Origin: Pleomorphovibrio marinus
Lineage (GTDB): Bacteria; Bacteroidota; Bacteroidia; Cytophagales; Cyclobacteriaceae
Assembly: GCF_003347495.1 (NCBI RefSeq)
Contig: NZ_QCXY01000001.1
Span: 496,001-560,000, forward strand
Length of the DNA: 64,000 nucleotides
Reading direction: 5' to 3'
Below the pieces are notes generated by a model. The model saw only the letters and a list, made by a program, of their open reading frames with translations, searched no databases and was not told where the DNA came from. This document shows, in pieces, positions 28,256 to 36,357 of this stretch (within the stretch, counting starts at the first letter, position 1; every line of letters begins with the position of its first letter). The translations under genes were made by a program, and so were the position numbers.

Positions 28256-29406
28256 TGATTAAGAGAATAATAGCCTCAGAGTTTTCATTTTCGGTCAAAA
28301 ATTTTCCTGTCACAGGCCTAATAGGACCTCGGCAGGTAGGTAAAACCACGTTGGTAAAAAGTTTTTCGTACGAAAAACCATATATTTATTTGGATTTGGA
28401 AAGGTTTTCTGACCTAAATAAATTGAATGACCCCGAGCTCTATTTTGGATCCCTCCCTGACCATACCATCATTTTAGATGAAATTCAGCATAAACCAGAA
28501 TTATTCGCCTTAATAAGGTCTTTGGTAGACGAACACCGATCTCCAGGAAGATTCGTAATTTTGGGGTCGGCCTCGCCAGAACTGTTGAAACAATCATCGG
28601 AAAGTTTGGCAGGTAGAATCAATTACCTAGAGATATACCCTTTAAACCTTTTGGAAGTAGGGGGGGATATCACTTTGGAAACCTTATGGCTAAATGGAGG
28701 TTTTCCAGAACCCGCCTTGCAACAGAATCGAAGGTTTAGGCAAACTTGGTATAGAAACTTTGTGAACAGTTATCTTCAAAGGGACCTACCCGCACTTGGG
28801 TTACCGGCAGATCCAAGCGTAAGTAGGCAACTCCTAATGATGTTGGCATCAATAAATGGAGCTACCGTAAACCATAGTATGTTGGCAAAATCCCTAGGGC
28901 TAAGCATGCCCACTGTAAAAACCTATGTGAAGTTCTTTGTCAATGCCTTTTTGATCACAGAGCTTCCCCCTTATTATTCGAATGTTAAAAAGCGCCTGGT
29001 AAAATCCCCGAAACTGTATTTCAGAGACAATGGCATGCTCCATTACCTACTCGGAATTTCTGACCGAGATGGGCTGTTTGGGAATATCGCAGTTGGAACT
29101 TCATGGGAGTCTTTTGTGCTGCATCAGGTTAAGTCCGTGCTAAGGTCTGATGATGAAATTTATTTTTACCGTACCCAGGATGGGGCAGAAATTGACCTTT
29201 TGGTAAAAAGGGAAAATCGGTGGTTGGCAGCGGTGGAAATAAAATTGAGCTTATCGCCAAAGCTGAAAAAGGGTACCTATATAGCCATGAAAGACCTGGG
29301 AATAAAAAAACTCTATGTGCTCACTCCTGGTCAGGACAGGTATATGTATGAACAAGATATTGAAGTCATTGGGCTTATGGACTTAATGAGGATGTTGCAT
29401 GCGTAA
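28255..29406 (+). CDS. AAA/DUF4143 family ATPase
   Basis: A 383-residue ATPase. Walker A is GLIGPRQVGKTTLV (residues 21-34) and Walker B is HTIILDEIQ, followed by sensor-like FVILGSASPELLKQ. The C-terminal half is DUF4143, with a winged-helix-like middle and a final nuclease-fold-like segment (FYRTQDGAEIDLLVKRENRWLAAVEIKLS). That last motif resembles a PD-(D/E)XK core (E, D, ExK). Cellular role is unknown; the family is abundant and prone to decay. A decayed paralogue lies next to it on the opposite strand. Confidence 0.88.
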   Translation: MIKRIIASEFSFSVKNFPVTGLIGPRQVGKTTLVKSFSYEKPYIYLDLERFSDLNKLNDPELYFGSLPDHTIILDEIQHKPELFALIRSLVDEHRSPGRFVILGSASPELLKQSSESLAGRINYLEIYPLNLLEVGGDITLETLWLNGGFPEPALQQNRRFRQTWYRNFVNSYLQRDLPALGLPADPSVSRQLLMMLASINGATVNHSMLAKSLGLSMPTVKTYVKFFVNAFLITELPPYYSNVKKRLVKSPKLYFRDNGMLHYLLGISDRDGLFGNIAVGTSWESFVLHQVKSVLRSDDEIYFYRTQDGAEIDLLVKRENRWLAAVEIKLSLSPKLKKGTYIAMKDLGIKKLYVLTPGQDRYMYEQDIEVIGLMDLMRMLHA

Positions 29407-29418
29407 GCAAAAGAAAAT

Positions 29419-29864
29419 TTACCCTATCTCCATCAGGTCATAAAAGTTATCGGGATGGATCACCCTAAAGCTAGAAGCAGGATAGGTTTCCTGGAATACC
29501 TTAGGAAACTTGGCCTTAGACTTGAGATTAAATTTAAACTCAAAACAGGTTAATTCCCTATCCACTTCTTCAATAAAATCAATTTCCTGCTGATCATAAG
29601 TTCTCCAAAAATAGGTATTCACAAATCTCCTCCTATCTTCATTGAATTTAATCCGTTCGGCAATACAGAAGTTTTCCCAATAAAACCAATGTTTGGGATA
29701 TGCTGAAGCTCACAATTAAAATAGCCTGATCGAACAGTAACTTGGGAAAGCAGCCTTTTTACTAAGGTGGTTTTGCCAGTTCTTCTTGCTCCATATAAAA
29801 GAATTACCTTCCCTTTAAAAAGCTGTTTTTCTATGCGATCCAATAAGTGTCTATGAATATGCAT
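29419..29864 (-). pseudogene. Decayed AAA/DUF4143 ATPase
   Basis: The 5' part begins MHIHRHLLDRIEKQLFKGK and keeps Walker A (LLYGARRTGKTTLV), then breaks at GYFNCELQ, where about 200 codons are missing. The text resumes with HIPNIGF. One T is then lacking in a T run near 29680, because in the other frame it continues FYWENFCIAERIKFNED, then RRRFVNTYFWRTYDQQEIDFIEEVD, the DUF4143 C-terminal nuclease-like segment, ending at 29419. So it carries both a large deletion and a frameshift. It converges on the intact ATPase with 12 bp between them. Confidence 0.88.
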
Positions 29865-29876
29865 TCTTTGAAAGCT

Positions 29877-29906
29877 ACTTCATAAATTTAGCTAAATTTA
29901 TGAAGT
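29877..29906. promoter_or_regulatory. 30-bp perfect palindrome upstream of the decayed ATPase
   Basis: ACTTCATAAATTTAG followed immediately by its reverse complement CTAAATTTATGAAGT. On the minus strand it contains TAAATTTA, close to a -7 box, 12 bp from the ATPase start. This mirrors the inverted-repeat promoter of the intact ATPase. Confidence 0.7.
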
Positions 29907-29993
29907 TGATCAATATTGCCTTAATACTTTCGGGTGATTATCATTGTTGCTTTATGGCAATTTAACTGAAAAAAGGCATGCTATAAATAAAAA

Positions 29994-30017
29994 AAAGCGG
30001 TCAAATTTGACCGCTTT
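29994..30017 (-). terminator. Terminator of the FKBP operon
   Basis: AAAGCGGTCAAATTTGACCGCTTT is a perfect 24-base palindrome followed by a T run on the minus strand, 13 bp after the stop of the last FKBP gene. Confidence 0.85.
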
Positions 30018-30029
30018 ACAATTTGTATC

Positions 30030-30593
30030 TTAATCCAATCCGAGAAAGTCCACTTCAAACACTAAAACAGAATTTTCTGGTATTCCCGGAATATTTGGAT
30101 TGTCCTGATAACCCAATGGAGAAGGAATGATCAGAACTGCTTTGGAACCACTTCTCAGCCTCCTGAAGCCATAACTGAAGCCTTCAATGGCACCGCCCTG
30201 ATTGGTGGGCATTCCTACAAAAAAGTCAAAGATACGGTAATCCCTGTCTTCATTGTAAATATCGTGCTCAATGGCTACATCTTCAAGGTTGGTATCGAAT
30301 ACGACTCCATCATCCATTAAACTGCCGATATAGTTGGCATAGACTACGTTACCCGTATTGGGTCTACTTCCTTCCCCTTCTTCCTGAACGATTACAACTA
30401 CTCCAGATCGGTCATGGATGCGATAGAGGCTGTCGTATTCAGCCGTCTCCAAGTATTCTGCAATTCTCAACCTATCTGTAGCCAGATTGCCTTCCCTGTC
30501 ATAAACCGGGCCTCCGAAGCCAAATGGTTGCTGGTCACAGGAAGAGAAAATTGTTACCAAAAGAAGCGATATGGAAGCCAATTTATTTTTCAT
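30030..30593 (-). CDS. FKBP-type peptidyl-prolyl isomerase-like lipoprotein
   Basis: A 187-residue lipoprotein (signal ending FSSC, lipid Cys19). The FKBP fold is recognisable: VVYANYIGSLMDDGVVFDTN, GGAIEGFSYGFRRLRSGSKAVLIIPSPLGY and ENSVLVFEVDFLGLD. Several usual active-site aromatics differ (for example, no GWD; it reads EGFSYG), so catalytic activity is uncertain and it may act as a chaperone. It is the third of three consecutive FKBP lipoproteins. Confidence 0.85.
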   Translation of the reverse strand: MKNKLASISLLLVTIFSSCDQQPFGFGGPVYDREGNLATDRLRIAEYLETAEYDSLYRIHDRSGVVVIVQEEGEGSRPNTGNVVYANYIGSLMDDGVVFDTNLEDVAIEHDIYNEDRDYRIFDFFVGMPTNQGGAIEGFSYGFRRLRSGSKAVLIIPSPLGYQDNPNIPGIPENSVLVFEVDFLGLD

Positions 30594-30595
30594 AC

Positions 30596-31156
30596 TTACT
30601 CGTCAACTTCAGGTTTAGCCACTCTCACCAAATCCATTTCAAACTTCAGAATAGTATTTGGAGGAATAAGAGGACTGGGAGACTGGTTGCCATAGGCATA
30701 AATGGAAGGGATTACTGCCAATACCTTGTCTCCTTCTTTCATTTCGGATAGCGCCGCATACCAGCCTTGAATCACCCCTTGTTCTGGTGACACCCTAAAT
30801 GGGCCATATTCCCTATTGGGGTTATGGATATCGTTTTCTTCAGCCACTGACTCAATGGAGGTATCGAATACTGTCCCATCAAGTAGGGAGCCTATATAAT
30901 CTACGTAAAGGGTGTCAGTATTAAAATTATCCGGTCTAAGCCCTTCTTCGCTTTCCTCCAGAAACAGCAGTACCACACCTGTCTCTCCTACGTCCACCCT
31001 TCTGATGTATTCTTCATCGTAACTCTGGACAAACTCTTGGATGGTTTGCCTCTCCCTTTCAAAGTTTGCCTCTACATTTTCATCATCTGAAATACAAGAT
31101 GCAAGAGCCGCCACCAATCCAAATAAGACAAACAGTTGCCATACGTGCTTTTTCAT
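30596..31156 (-). CDS. FKBP-type peptidyl-prolyl isomerase lipoprotein
   Basis: A 186-residue lipoprotein (signal MKKHVWQLFVLFGLVAALASC). The FKBP fold reads LYVDYIGSLLDGTVFDTSIES, VIQGWYAALSEMKEGDKVLAVIPSIYAYG and PPNTILKFEMDLVRV. The VIQGW tryptophan of the active site is retained. It lies 2 bp before the next FKBP gene. Family members include gliding-associated GldI, but this cannot be assigned from sequence. Confidence 0.88.
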   Translation of the reverse strand: MKKHVWQLFVLFGLVAALASCISDDENVEANFERERQTIQEFVQSYDEEYIRRVDVGETGVVLLFLEESEEGLRPDNFNTDTLYVDYIGSLLDGTVFDTSIESVAEENDIHNPNREYGPFRVSPEQGVIQGWYAALSEMKEGDKVLAVIPSIYAYGNQSPSPLIPPNTILKFEMDLVRVAKPEVDE

Positions 31157-31175
31157 AGTTGGTTTTCTTTACTAA

Positions 31176-32102
31176 TTAATTTTTCTTTACGTCCTTAATT
31201 TCAACGTCAAATATAAGAATAGAGTTTGGTGCAATCACCTCTCCTCGCTGAGAGGGGCCATATGCCAATGGAGAAGGAATTAACAATTTTGCCTTGGATC
31301 CTTTCCTGAGGTATTGCAACCCTTCGTCCCATCCAGGGATTACCGAACCTTGGCCCACCTGAAATTCAAATGGTTCGTAAGTTCGACCCTCTGTAAAGGT
31401 ATTGTGCTCTTTGGCCTTGGACTCCACACTGGTATCAAAAACTCTCCCGTCCATCACATATCCGGTGTAGTTAACCGAGATGGTATTTCCTTGTTCCACC
31501 TCTTCCCCTGAACCCTCTTCTTCTATGACGTAAAAAAGACCTGATTCCGTCTTGGTGGCATTCAAATTATTTTCAGAAATATAGTTTTCTATGGTTTGAA
31601 TATCCTCTTCCAGTTGAACACCAGCCTGGGCTTCTTCTTTACGCTGTCTTTCGGCCATTAAGTCATTAAAATAATCTTCGAAGATTTCCTCCTCAAGAAC
31701 ATTGACTACTCCAATATTAATGATTACATCATCCTCTGGCTGCAAGAACGGAGGAAGGTTTTCTCCAAAGATTTTTTCAGCCTTCGAATTGACCTCAATA
31801 GAGTCGCCCCGGTTTAAGCCAAGGAATATCTCATCGATGCCAGATTGAGCCTCTATGCTATCACTGTGTTGCAAATAGGGTGGTACTGGTTGGTCAAAAC
31901 TGGAGATGAAAACGGAATCACTGCCAGTCTTGGCAGTAAAGTGGTAAACCACAAATTCCCCATCTTTAGTTTGGTCTTTTCCCTTGTTGATATATCGGTA
32001 TTCAATACCATCAGAGGTGGTTTCTTTGCTTTCACAAGCTGCCATAAATAGGCCTGCTAGACCTATGGAAGTGGCCAACAATAAATTATTGATTCTTTTC
32101 AT
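31176..32102 (-). CDS. Two-domain FKBP-type peptidyl-prolyl isomerase lipoprotein
   Basis: A 308-residue lipoprotein (lipid Cys at LFMAAC). The N-terminal half has a degenerate FKBP-like domain (FVVYHFTAKTGSDSVFIS, LGLNRGDSIEV). The C-terminal domain is canonical: VNYTGYVMDGRVFDTSVES, FQVGQGSVIPGWDEGLQYL, AKLLIPSPLAYGPSQRG and PNSILIFDVEI. It overlaps the upstream DHH gene by 17 bp, so the four genes form one transcription unit. It probably catalyses proline isomerisation in the envelope. Confidence 0.9.
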   Translation of the reverse strand: MKRINNLLLATSIGLAGLFMAACESKETTSDGIEYRYINKGKDQTKDGEFVVYHFTAKTGSDSVFISSFDQPVPPYLQHSDSIEAQSGIDEIFLGLNRGDSIEVNSKAEKIFGENLPPFLQPEDDVIINIGVVNVLEEEIFEDYFNDLMAERQRKEEAQAGVQLEEDIQTIENYISENNLNATKTESGLFYVIEEEGSGEEVEQGNTISVNYTGYVMDGRVFDTSVESKAKEHNTFTEGRTYEPFEFQVGQGSVIPGWDEGLQYLRKGSKAKLLIPSPLAYGPSQRGEVIAPNSILIFDVEIKDVKKN

Positions 32103-33135
32103 TGATTAATTCAAGTTGATTAAATAGAATATGTTTGTTTTCTCTTATTAAGTATTCGAATTTTTGAATAGTTTCTTTCATGTTTAAGTCCGAAACCCCT
32201 CCTGCGGCATTTTTATGTCCGCCACCCTTAAAATGGGTCGCCGCGAATTTATTGACTTCCACCTCCTCTGCCGAACGGAAGGAGATTTTCACCCCATCCT
32301 TTTTCTCTGTAAAAAGGGCGGCTATTTTTACACCATCCAAGGATAATGCGTAGTTTACCAGTCCTTCAGTATCTCCAGTCCTGGAGTCGTACTTTCTCAG
32401 GTCTTTTTTACTGATTGCAAAGTAGGCCGTTTGGCAATCTTCCAATATTTCAAGCCTTCGGGTAAGTGCAAAGCCCAGAAATTTCAGCCTGTTCAACGAG
32501 TTGGTGTCGTAGATAAGCCTAGCGATCTTAGCATTATCTGCTCCTAAGCCAATAAGCTCAGCGGTTACCAAATGAATATTCTTTGTGGTATTGGGGTGCT
32601 TAAAACCGCCTGTATCGGTCATGATTCCCGCATACAAACATTCTGCGATATCCTGATCCAAAAGGTCCTTGTCCCCCACCATGGTGATCAACTCGAAAAC
32701 GAGTTCACAGGTCGCCGCCGCTTTGGTACTCCAGTAGGTAAATTCGGCAAAGTCCTCCGGGTCCTGGTGGTGGTCTATGTTCACCTTAAAAGCTTTGGAA
32801 GACTTTACGAGATCTCCCATTTCCTGGAGTCTGCTCAAGCAGGAAAAATCCAAGCAGAATATGATATCTGCATCCTGAATCTTCTCCCCTACCCATTTCT
32901 TTTTGTCCTTATCCTCAAAATTAACCACTTCATCATTTCCCTCCATCCAATTTAAAAAAGAAGGATAGTCAGATGGGGTTACCACCAAAACTTCATGTCC
33001 TTTCTTTTTCAAATAGTTTGCCATCCCTAGGGAAGACCCCAAGGCATCGGCATCAGGTTTATAATGTGTTGTAATAATGATCTTTTTGGGAGAACTGGAC
33101 GAAATTTGTTCTTTAAATAGATCTAAATTATGCAT
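32086..33135 (-). CDS. DHH/DHHA1 phosphoesterase (NrnA-like)
   Basis: An approximately 349-residue bifunctional oligoribonuclease/pAp phosphatase-like protein. DHH-superfamily motifs are seen in order: THYKPDADALGSSLG, CLDFSCLSRL, NIDHHQDPEDFAE and MTDTGGFKHPNT, with DHHA1 motif FKGGGHKNAAGG at the C terminus. NrnA removes short RNAs and recycles pAp. I prefer the ATG at 33135; an ATG at 33144 is three codons upstream. It is transcribed away from ndk, an arrangement frequent in the phylum. Confidence 0.9.
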   Translation of the reverse strand: MHNLDLFKEQISSSSPKKIIITTHYKPDADALGSSLGMANYLKKKGHEVLVVTPSDYPSFLNWMEGNDEVVNFEDKDKKKWVGEKIQDADIIFCLDFSCLSRLQEMGDLVKSSKAFKVNIDHHQDPEDFAEFTYWSTKAAATCELVFELITMVGDKDLLDQDIAECLYAGIMTDTGGFKHPNTTKNIHLVTAELIGLGADNAKIARLIYDTNSLNRLKFLGFALTRRLEILEDCQTAYFAISKKDLRKYDSRTGDTEGLVNYALSLDGVKIAALFTEKKDGVKISFRSAEEVEVNKFAATHFKGGGHKNAAGGVSDLNMKETIQKFEYLIRENKHILFNQLELINEKNQ

Positions 33136-33284
33136 GGATATCATTTAACCATTGTGCTTTCAAAAACACGCAAGCTGCAAAGTTCTGTATAATTTTCGGA
33201 AATTCCCAATATGCTACATGGACTAACAAAACGTTGAAAATTATACATTTAGCATAAAAACTTCGGACTTTGTCCTAAAACCAC

Positions 33285-33292
33285 TAATTTTG
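33285..33292 (+). promoter_or_regulatory. Putative -7 promoter box for ndk
   Basis: TAATTTTG fits TAnnTTTG and lies 31 bp before the ndk ATG. The -33 region is not clear. Confidence 0.45.
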
Positions 33293-33323
33293 CAACCAAT
33301 TAAACCAAAATAAATTCTAATAA

Positions 33324-33749
33324 ATGGCTACAAACCGAACATTTACCATGATCAAGCCTGATGCCTTTGGCGAAGGCAACGCGGGGGCAATTTTAAAGAT
33401 GATTGAAGAGGCGGGTTTCAATATCCTTGCACTTAAACTTACGAAGCTGGATAAAGCGACGGCTGGTAAGTTTTATGCGGTGCACAAAGAGAGGCCTTTC
33501 TATATGGATCTTTGTGATTATATGTCCTCAGGCCCCATTATAGCAGCCATTTTGGAGAAAGACAATGCCGTGGCAGACTTCAGGAAATTAATTGGCGCAA
33601 CCAATCCCAAGGAGGCCGAGGAAGGTACCATCCGCAAGCTTTTCGCTAAATCCATAGAAGCCAATGCGGTTCACGGATCCGATTCTGATGAGAATGCCAA
33701 AATTGAAGGCTCCTTCTTCTTCAGCGAATTAGAAATAATCAACGATTAA
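33324..33749 (+). CDS. ndk: Nucleoside-diphosphate kinase
   Basis: A 141-residue enzyme that balances nucleoside triphosphate pools by phosphate transfer through a histidine. The catalytic His117 sits in [12 protein letters not shown], and the start [16 protein letters not shown] contains the conserved Lys. Length is standard. It is a single-gene unit with its own terminator, divergent from the DHH gene. Confidence 0.97.
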   Translation: MATNRTFTMIKPDAFGEGNAGAILKMIEEAGFNILALKLTKLDKATAGKFYAVHKERPFYMDLCDYMSSGPIIAAILEKDNAVADFRKLIGATNPKEAEEGTIRKLFAKSIEANAVHGSDSDENAKIEGSFFFSELEIIND

Positions 33750-33770
33750 CCCTTACCTTCAAAATACACA

Positions 33771-33806
33771 AACCGTGTCAGCATCCAATGCTGCACGGTT
33801 TTTTTA
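33771..33806 (+). terminator. Terminator of ndk
   Basis: AACCGTG(T)CAGCAT, loop CCA, ATGCTGCACGGTT, with one bulged T, followed by a run of T. Confidence 0.88.
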
Positions 33807-33862
33807 TGAACGATTTATTTCATTAACTTTAACAAGATTTAACCCAAACCCATATTGACCTA

Positions 33863-34110
33863 ATGAAATCGAACCTGCCTGGACGGCAGTCAGGCATGAC
33901 GCAAGCGACGCACGGAGGGATGATTAAAAATGCGAGATTCCCCCGAAACAAGTTCCCCGAAGCAAGTTCGGGGCAGGCAGGGGCAGGCTATGTGGCAAAT
34001 AAAAATCAATTATAAACACATGAAATGCCCATGAGAAAGTATTCTCACACAGGGGGATGATTAATCTGGGCATTCCATCTGACCGCTGAAAAACAAATTA
34101 TAAACAGATG
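33863..34110 (+). repeat. Leader repeat, copy b (two units, upstream of the GH140-like gene)
   Basis: Unit 1 starts ATGAAATCGAACC and contains the CCTGCC...GGCAGTCAGG palindrome, GCGAGATTCCCCCGAA, the CCCCGAAGCAAGTTCGGGG hairpin and CAGGCAGG. It ends CAATTATAAACAC at 34020. Unit 2 starts ATGAAATGCCCATGAG, has the nested hairpins TGCCCA...TGGGCA and TGAGAA...TTCTCA, then CCATCTGACCGCTGAAAA, and ends AAATTATAAACAG on the ATG of the gene at 34108. Unit 2 recurs almost unchanged at 52374-52474. Confidence 0.8.
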
Positions 34111-35484
34111 AAAAATCTTACGCTTCTTTTTACTTTAGCACCTTTTTGCATCTTTACTTTTTTCCCTGTTTTTTGCGTAAATGCCCAACTTCCCAGATTG
34201 AAGGTTTCTGATAACCAACGCTTCCTCATACAGGAAAATGAGGACCCCTTTTTCTGGTTGGCAGACACGGCGTGGGAATTAATTCACCGATGTGACAGGG
34301 AGGAGGTGATTTACTACTTAGACAAAAGGGCCGAGCAGGGCTTCAACGTGGTACAAGCAGTTGCCCTTGCGGAAATAGACGGATTAAACACCCCTAGCTC
34401 CATGGGAGAGCGCCCATTGGTAAATAATGACCCCAGCCACCCCAACGAAGCCTATTTCCAACATGTGGATTTTGTCTTGGAAGAGGCAGCGAAGAGAAAT
34501 ATTTACGTTGCGCTTCTGCCTACCTGGGGCGATAAGGTATTTACCAGCACTTGGGGAAAGGGTCCTGAAGTGTTTGATGAAAAGAATGCAAAAAGTTTCG
34601 GGGAGTATTTAGGCAATAGGTACAAGGATCAAACCAACCTTATTTGGGTGATTGGTGGGGACAGGAACCCTAGGGAAGAAGATATACCCATCTGGAGCAG
34701 CATGGCTGAGGGAGTACTCCTGGGAGTAGGGGCGGAGGAGAATGCCTTGATGACCTTTCACCCACAACCCGCAAAACCAGGAGGGTCTAGTAATTGGTTT
34801 CATAAGGAGGACTGGCTGGATTTTAATATGCACCAAACAGGTCATTGCCCCAATCAACCTACCTACAAATTGATTAAACATGATTACGAACTCAGCCCCA
34901 CAAAACCAACATTGGACGGAGAACCCTTGTATGAGGATCACCCCAATTGTTTTAATGCAAAGGAGCTGGGGCATAGCATTCCTGAAGATATACGAAGGAT
35001 AATGTATTGGAATGTGTTTGCCGGAGCATTTGGGCAGACATACGGATGTCACGCCGTATGGCAGATGTACACCAATGATAGAGAGCCCATAAATGCACCG
35101 TTGAGGCCTTGGAAGGTAGCCTTGGATCTGCCCATGGCCAACCAGGTAAGGCACCTGAAAGACCTCATGCTGTCCAGGCCATTCCTTACTCGAGAACCTG
35201 CATGGGACATGGTGAAAGGAACCCAGGAGGATGACAAGCATTTCGTGATCGCCACCAGGGATAGTGAAGGTTCTTATGCTATGGTTTATTTCCCTACGGG
35301 TAAACCTGTGGAAATCAACACCACCTCACTCAAAAGTGCGAATATAATGTTGACTTGGTTTGATCCCCGAACGGGCAACTTCATACCTACTGAAAATAGT
35401 AAAGGAGGAAGTAGCCTCAAAATCACCCCTCCCACGGAAGGCGAAATTGGGCATGACTGGGTTCTCATCATGGATGCGGAATAA
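34108..35484 (+). CDS. Glycoside hydrolase family 140-like (DUF4038) protein
   Basis: A 458-residue secreted protein (signal ending VNAQ). It matches DUF4038/GH140: LKVSDNQRFLIQENEDPFFWLADTAWEL, then LIWVIGGDRNP and PTLDGEPLYEDHP. Candidate catalytic residues are Asp185 (GGDRN) and Glu272 (DGEPLYE), the pattern expected for the family, whose studied members cleave apiose from pectin. The C terminus is a short beta-domain (LTWFDPRTGNF). Activity here is inference. No other pectin genes lie near it. Its start codon is supplied by a leader repeat. Confidence 0.85.
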   Translation: MKNLTLLFTLAPFCIFTFFPVFCVNAQLPRLKVSDNQRFLIQENEDPFFWLADTAWELIHRCDREEVIYYLDKRAEQGFNVVQAVALAEIDGLNTPSSMGERPLVNNDPSHPNEAYFQHVDFVLEEAAKRNIYVALLPTWGDKVFTSTWGKGPEVFDEKNAKSFGEYLGNRYKDQTNLIWVIGGDRNPREEDIPIWSSMAEGVLLGVGAEENALMTFHPQPAKPGGSSNWFHKEDWLDFNMHQTGHCPNQPTYKLIKHDYELSPTKPTLDGEPLYEDHPNCFNAKELGHSIPEDIRRIMYWNVFAGAFGQTYGCHAVWQMYTNDREPINAPLRPWKVALDLPMANQVRHLKDLMLSRPFLTREPAWDMVKGTQEDDKHFVIATRDSEGSYAMVYFPTGKPVEINTTSLKSANIMLTWFDPRTGNFIPTENSKGGSSLKITPPTEGEIGHDWVLIMDAE

Positions 35485-35498
35485 AATTACCCTAGGGC

Positions 35499-36335
35499 TT
35501 AATTTTCAAAAATCCCGGGCTCCAACTTCATGATTTTTTCAATGTAATTGGCTACCCCATCTGCTTTGTTGCCATCGGTGATCTCATCTGCTGATGCTTT
35601 TACCTCCATATTGGCGTTATCCACTGCTACACCCATACCCGAAGCTTTTAAGAGTTCTACATCATTGTAATTGTCCCCGAATGCCAGGACTTCATGCATA
35701 CTAAACCCGTATTTGTGAGAAAGAAGCTTCTCCAGGGCAGAGGCCTTACTAATGGATCTTGGTGCAATTTCGATATAGGTGTCCTTAGACCTATACAGGT
35801 GTAGTTCGTCTTTAAAACCTTCCCAGTAGGATTGATACAGCTTTTCGATTTGCCCGGCATCGCCCATGCACATCACCTTGTGCAGGGCTTTCCCTTTTTC
35901 TCCCCATCTATTCAAGGCACTATGTAATCCCATTAGGATAGGCTGAACCCTGGTAGCATTAATTTCCTTTTTTGTCCAGAAATCCACCACCGGAGCCACC
36001 CACTCATCCTCAGCATAAAGGCTGATATGAACGTCCAATCCGGCAGCCAATTCTACTAACTTAAAGCAGGTGGAAAGTGGAATGGTCACTGAATCCAATG
36101 TTTCCACTCCGTCCAGTACATATCCACCATTATAACAGATAAGGGGATGATCGGGTCTTCCAATTTTTTCCTGAATATAGGTCATAGCAGAGGGCATTCT
36201 TGAAGAAGCTAAGATAATCGGCATTCCTTGGGGTAATTTCCCTATCACTTCCCTGGTCCTTGCCGATATATCCCTGTGCTTATCCAGCAAGGTGCCATCA
36301 ATATCTGTACAGATCACTTTTATCTCTCTCCTCAT
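35499..36335 (-). CDS. Cof-type HAD-IIB family phosphatase
   Basis: A 278-residue phosphatase. The nucleophile motif is VICTDIDGTLLDKH near the N terminus, and the final metal-binding motif is FGDNYNDVELLKASGMGVAVDNA. Between them lies the type IIB cap. I prefer the ATG at 36335, which begins MRREIKVICTD; longer in-frame starts run into the upstream gene. Such enzymes remove phosphate from sugar phosphates, flavin or pyridoxal cofactors. It converges with the GH140-like gene. Confidence 0.9.
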   Translation of the reverse strand: MRREIKVICTDIDGTLLDKHRDISARTREVIGKLPQGMPIILASSRMPSAMTYIQEKIGRPDHPLICYNGGYVLDGVETLDSVTIPLSTCFKLVELAAGLDVHISLYAEDEWVAPVVDFWTKKEINATRVQPILMGLHSALNRWGEKGKALHKVMCMGDAGQIEKLYQSYWEGFKDELHLYRSKDTYIEIAPRSISKASALEKLLSHKYGFSMHEVLAFGDNYNDVELLKASGMGVAVDNANMEVKASADEITDGNKADGVANYIEKIMKLEPGIFEN

Positions 36336-36357
36336 ATCCGATTGCCGTACTCTTTCA

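Noticed and set aside
33863-34110. Leader repeat as a classical insertion sequence or MITE
   Set aside because: There are no long terminal inverted repeats with flanking target duplications, and the right end coincides with start codons, which a MITE would not do repeatedly.
34609-35241. A 210-codon open frame antisense to the GH140-like gene
   Set aside because: It lies wholly inside a well-supported gene on the other strand and has no recognisable domain.
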